Part shown: one piece after another, positions 63,757-64,000 of the stretch
Layout of the letters: every line of letters starts with the position of its first letter
Numbering within the stretch: the first letter of the stretch is position 1
NCBI GenBank assembly: GCA_018815245.1
Contig: JAHIXK010000005.1
Location: 62,001 to 126,000, forward strand
Direction: 5' to 3'
Origin: Gammaproteobacteria bacterium
GTDB taxonomy: Bacteria > Pseudomonadota > Gammaproteobacteria > Burkholderiales > Burkholderiaceae_B
Length of the DNA stretch: 64,000 nt
Position numbers and translations under genes: made by a program
Notes under the pieces: model-generated
Seen by the model: the letters and a program-made list of their open reading frames with translations, nothing else
Told to the model about the DNA's origin: nothing
Database searches by the model: none

Positions 63757-64000
63757 ATGTCCGTAGACATGTTTTTGAAAATCAAGGGTGTGGATGGCGA
63801 ATCCGTGGACAGCGTACACGCTAAGGAAATTGATGTTGCAGCCTGGAGCTGGGGCATGTCCCAGTCTGGCACAACCCACGTAGGCCGTGGCGGCGGTGCA
63901 GGCAAGGTGAGCGTACAAGACATCAATGTGACCAAGTTCATTGACAAAGCCACGCCCAATCTGATCAAAGCCTGTTGCAATGGCAAGCACTTCGACGAAG
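63757..64000 (+). CDS. hcp: Hcp family T6SS tube protein (truncated by window end)
   Basis: MSVDMFLKIKGVDGESVDSVHAKEIDVAAWSWGMSQSGTTHVGRGGGAGKV. Confidence 0.95.
   Translation, partial: MSVDMFLKIKGVDGESVDSVHAKEIDVAAWSWGMSQSGTTHVGRGGGAGKVSVQDINVTKFIDKATPNLIKACCNGKHFDE

Noticed and set aside
1-64000. CRISPR arrays, rRNA or tRNA genes
   Set aside because: No regularly spaced repeats and no rRNA/tRNA-like sequence noticed by eye; a tRNAscan/CRISPR finder run would be needed to exclude fully

Overview
64 kb of what looks like a betaproteobacterial (Burkholderiales, possibly Limnobacter-like; low-confidence guess from gene style) chromosome. Coding is dense and comes in blocks. (i) 104-4968: lipoprotein, DUF1329 protein, YaeQ, NYN-domain protein, flavin reductase. 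(ii) 4981-17344: a malonate-catabolism supercluster: MdcY-like GntR regulator, HAD-II hydrolase, maleate-isomerase-like protein, TRAP DctPQM, mdcACDEGBH, TauE/SafE. (iii) 17310-22589: hybrid histidine kinase, DUF3455 protein, LysR/YeiH pair. (iv) 22732-31295: a tightly packed GntR-led operon with an AprA-like flavoprotein, an AprB-like ferredoxin, a HEAT-repeat protein, a 7Fe ferredoxin, an ABC importer whose binding protein appears fused to a NosL-like domain, a DUF971 protein and an FNR. This is the best candidate for an undescribed metabolic system. (v) 31312-38618: an accessory island with HigBA, a candidate M15 peptidase/periplasmic immunity pair, a three-cassette integrase-less attC array (CALIN-like), mobile mystery proteins A/B (Fic), and a lipase preceded by two duplicated DUF6795-like putative immunity genes. 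(vi) 38769-60478: acyltransferase, HPP protein, lipoprotein hydrolase, isoquinoline-oxidoreductase-like molybdoenzyme with XdhC/MobA-like accessories, RegBA-like two-component system, antiporter, NnrU, desaturase, SenA/EgtB-like enzyme, lipoprotein Nudix, DODA, VTT-flavoprotein fusion, glutathione reductase. (vii) 60563-64000: start of a type VI secretion locus (tssA, tssB, tssC, hcp truncated by the window end). No rRNA, tRNA, CRISPR, transposase or integrase was recognised. All family calls come from reading motifs by eye; no database search was run.
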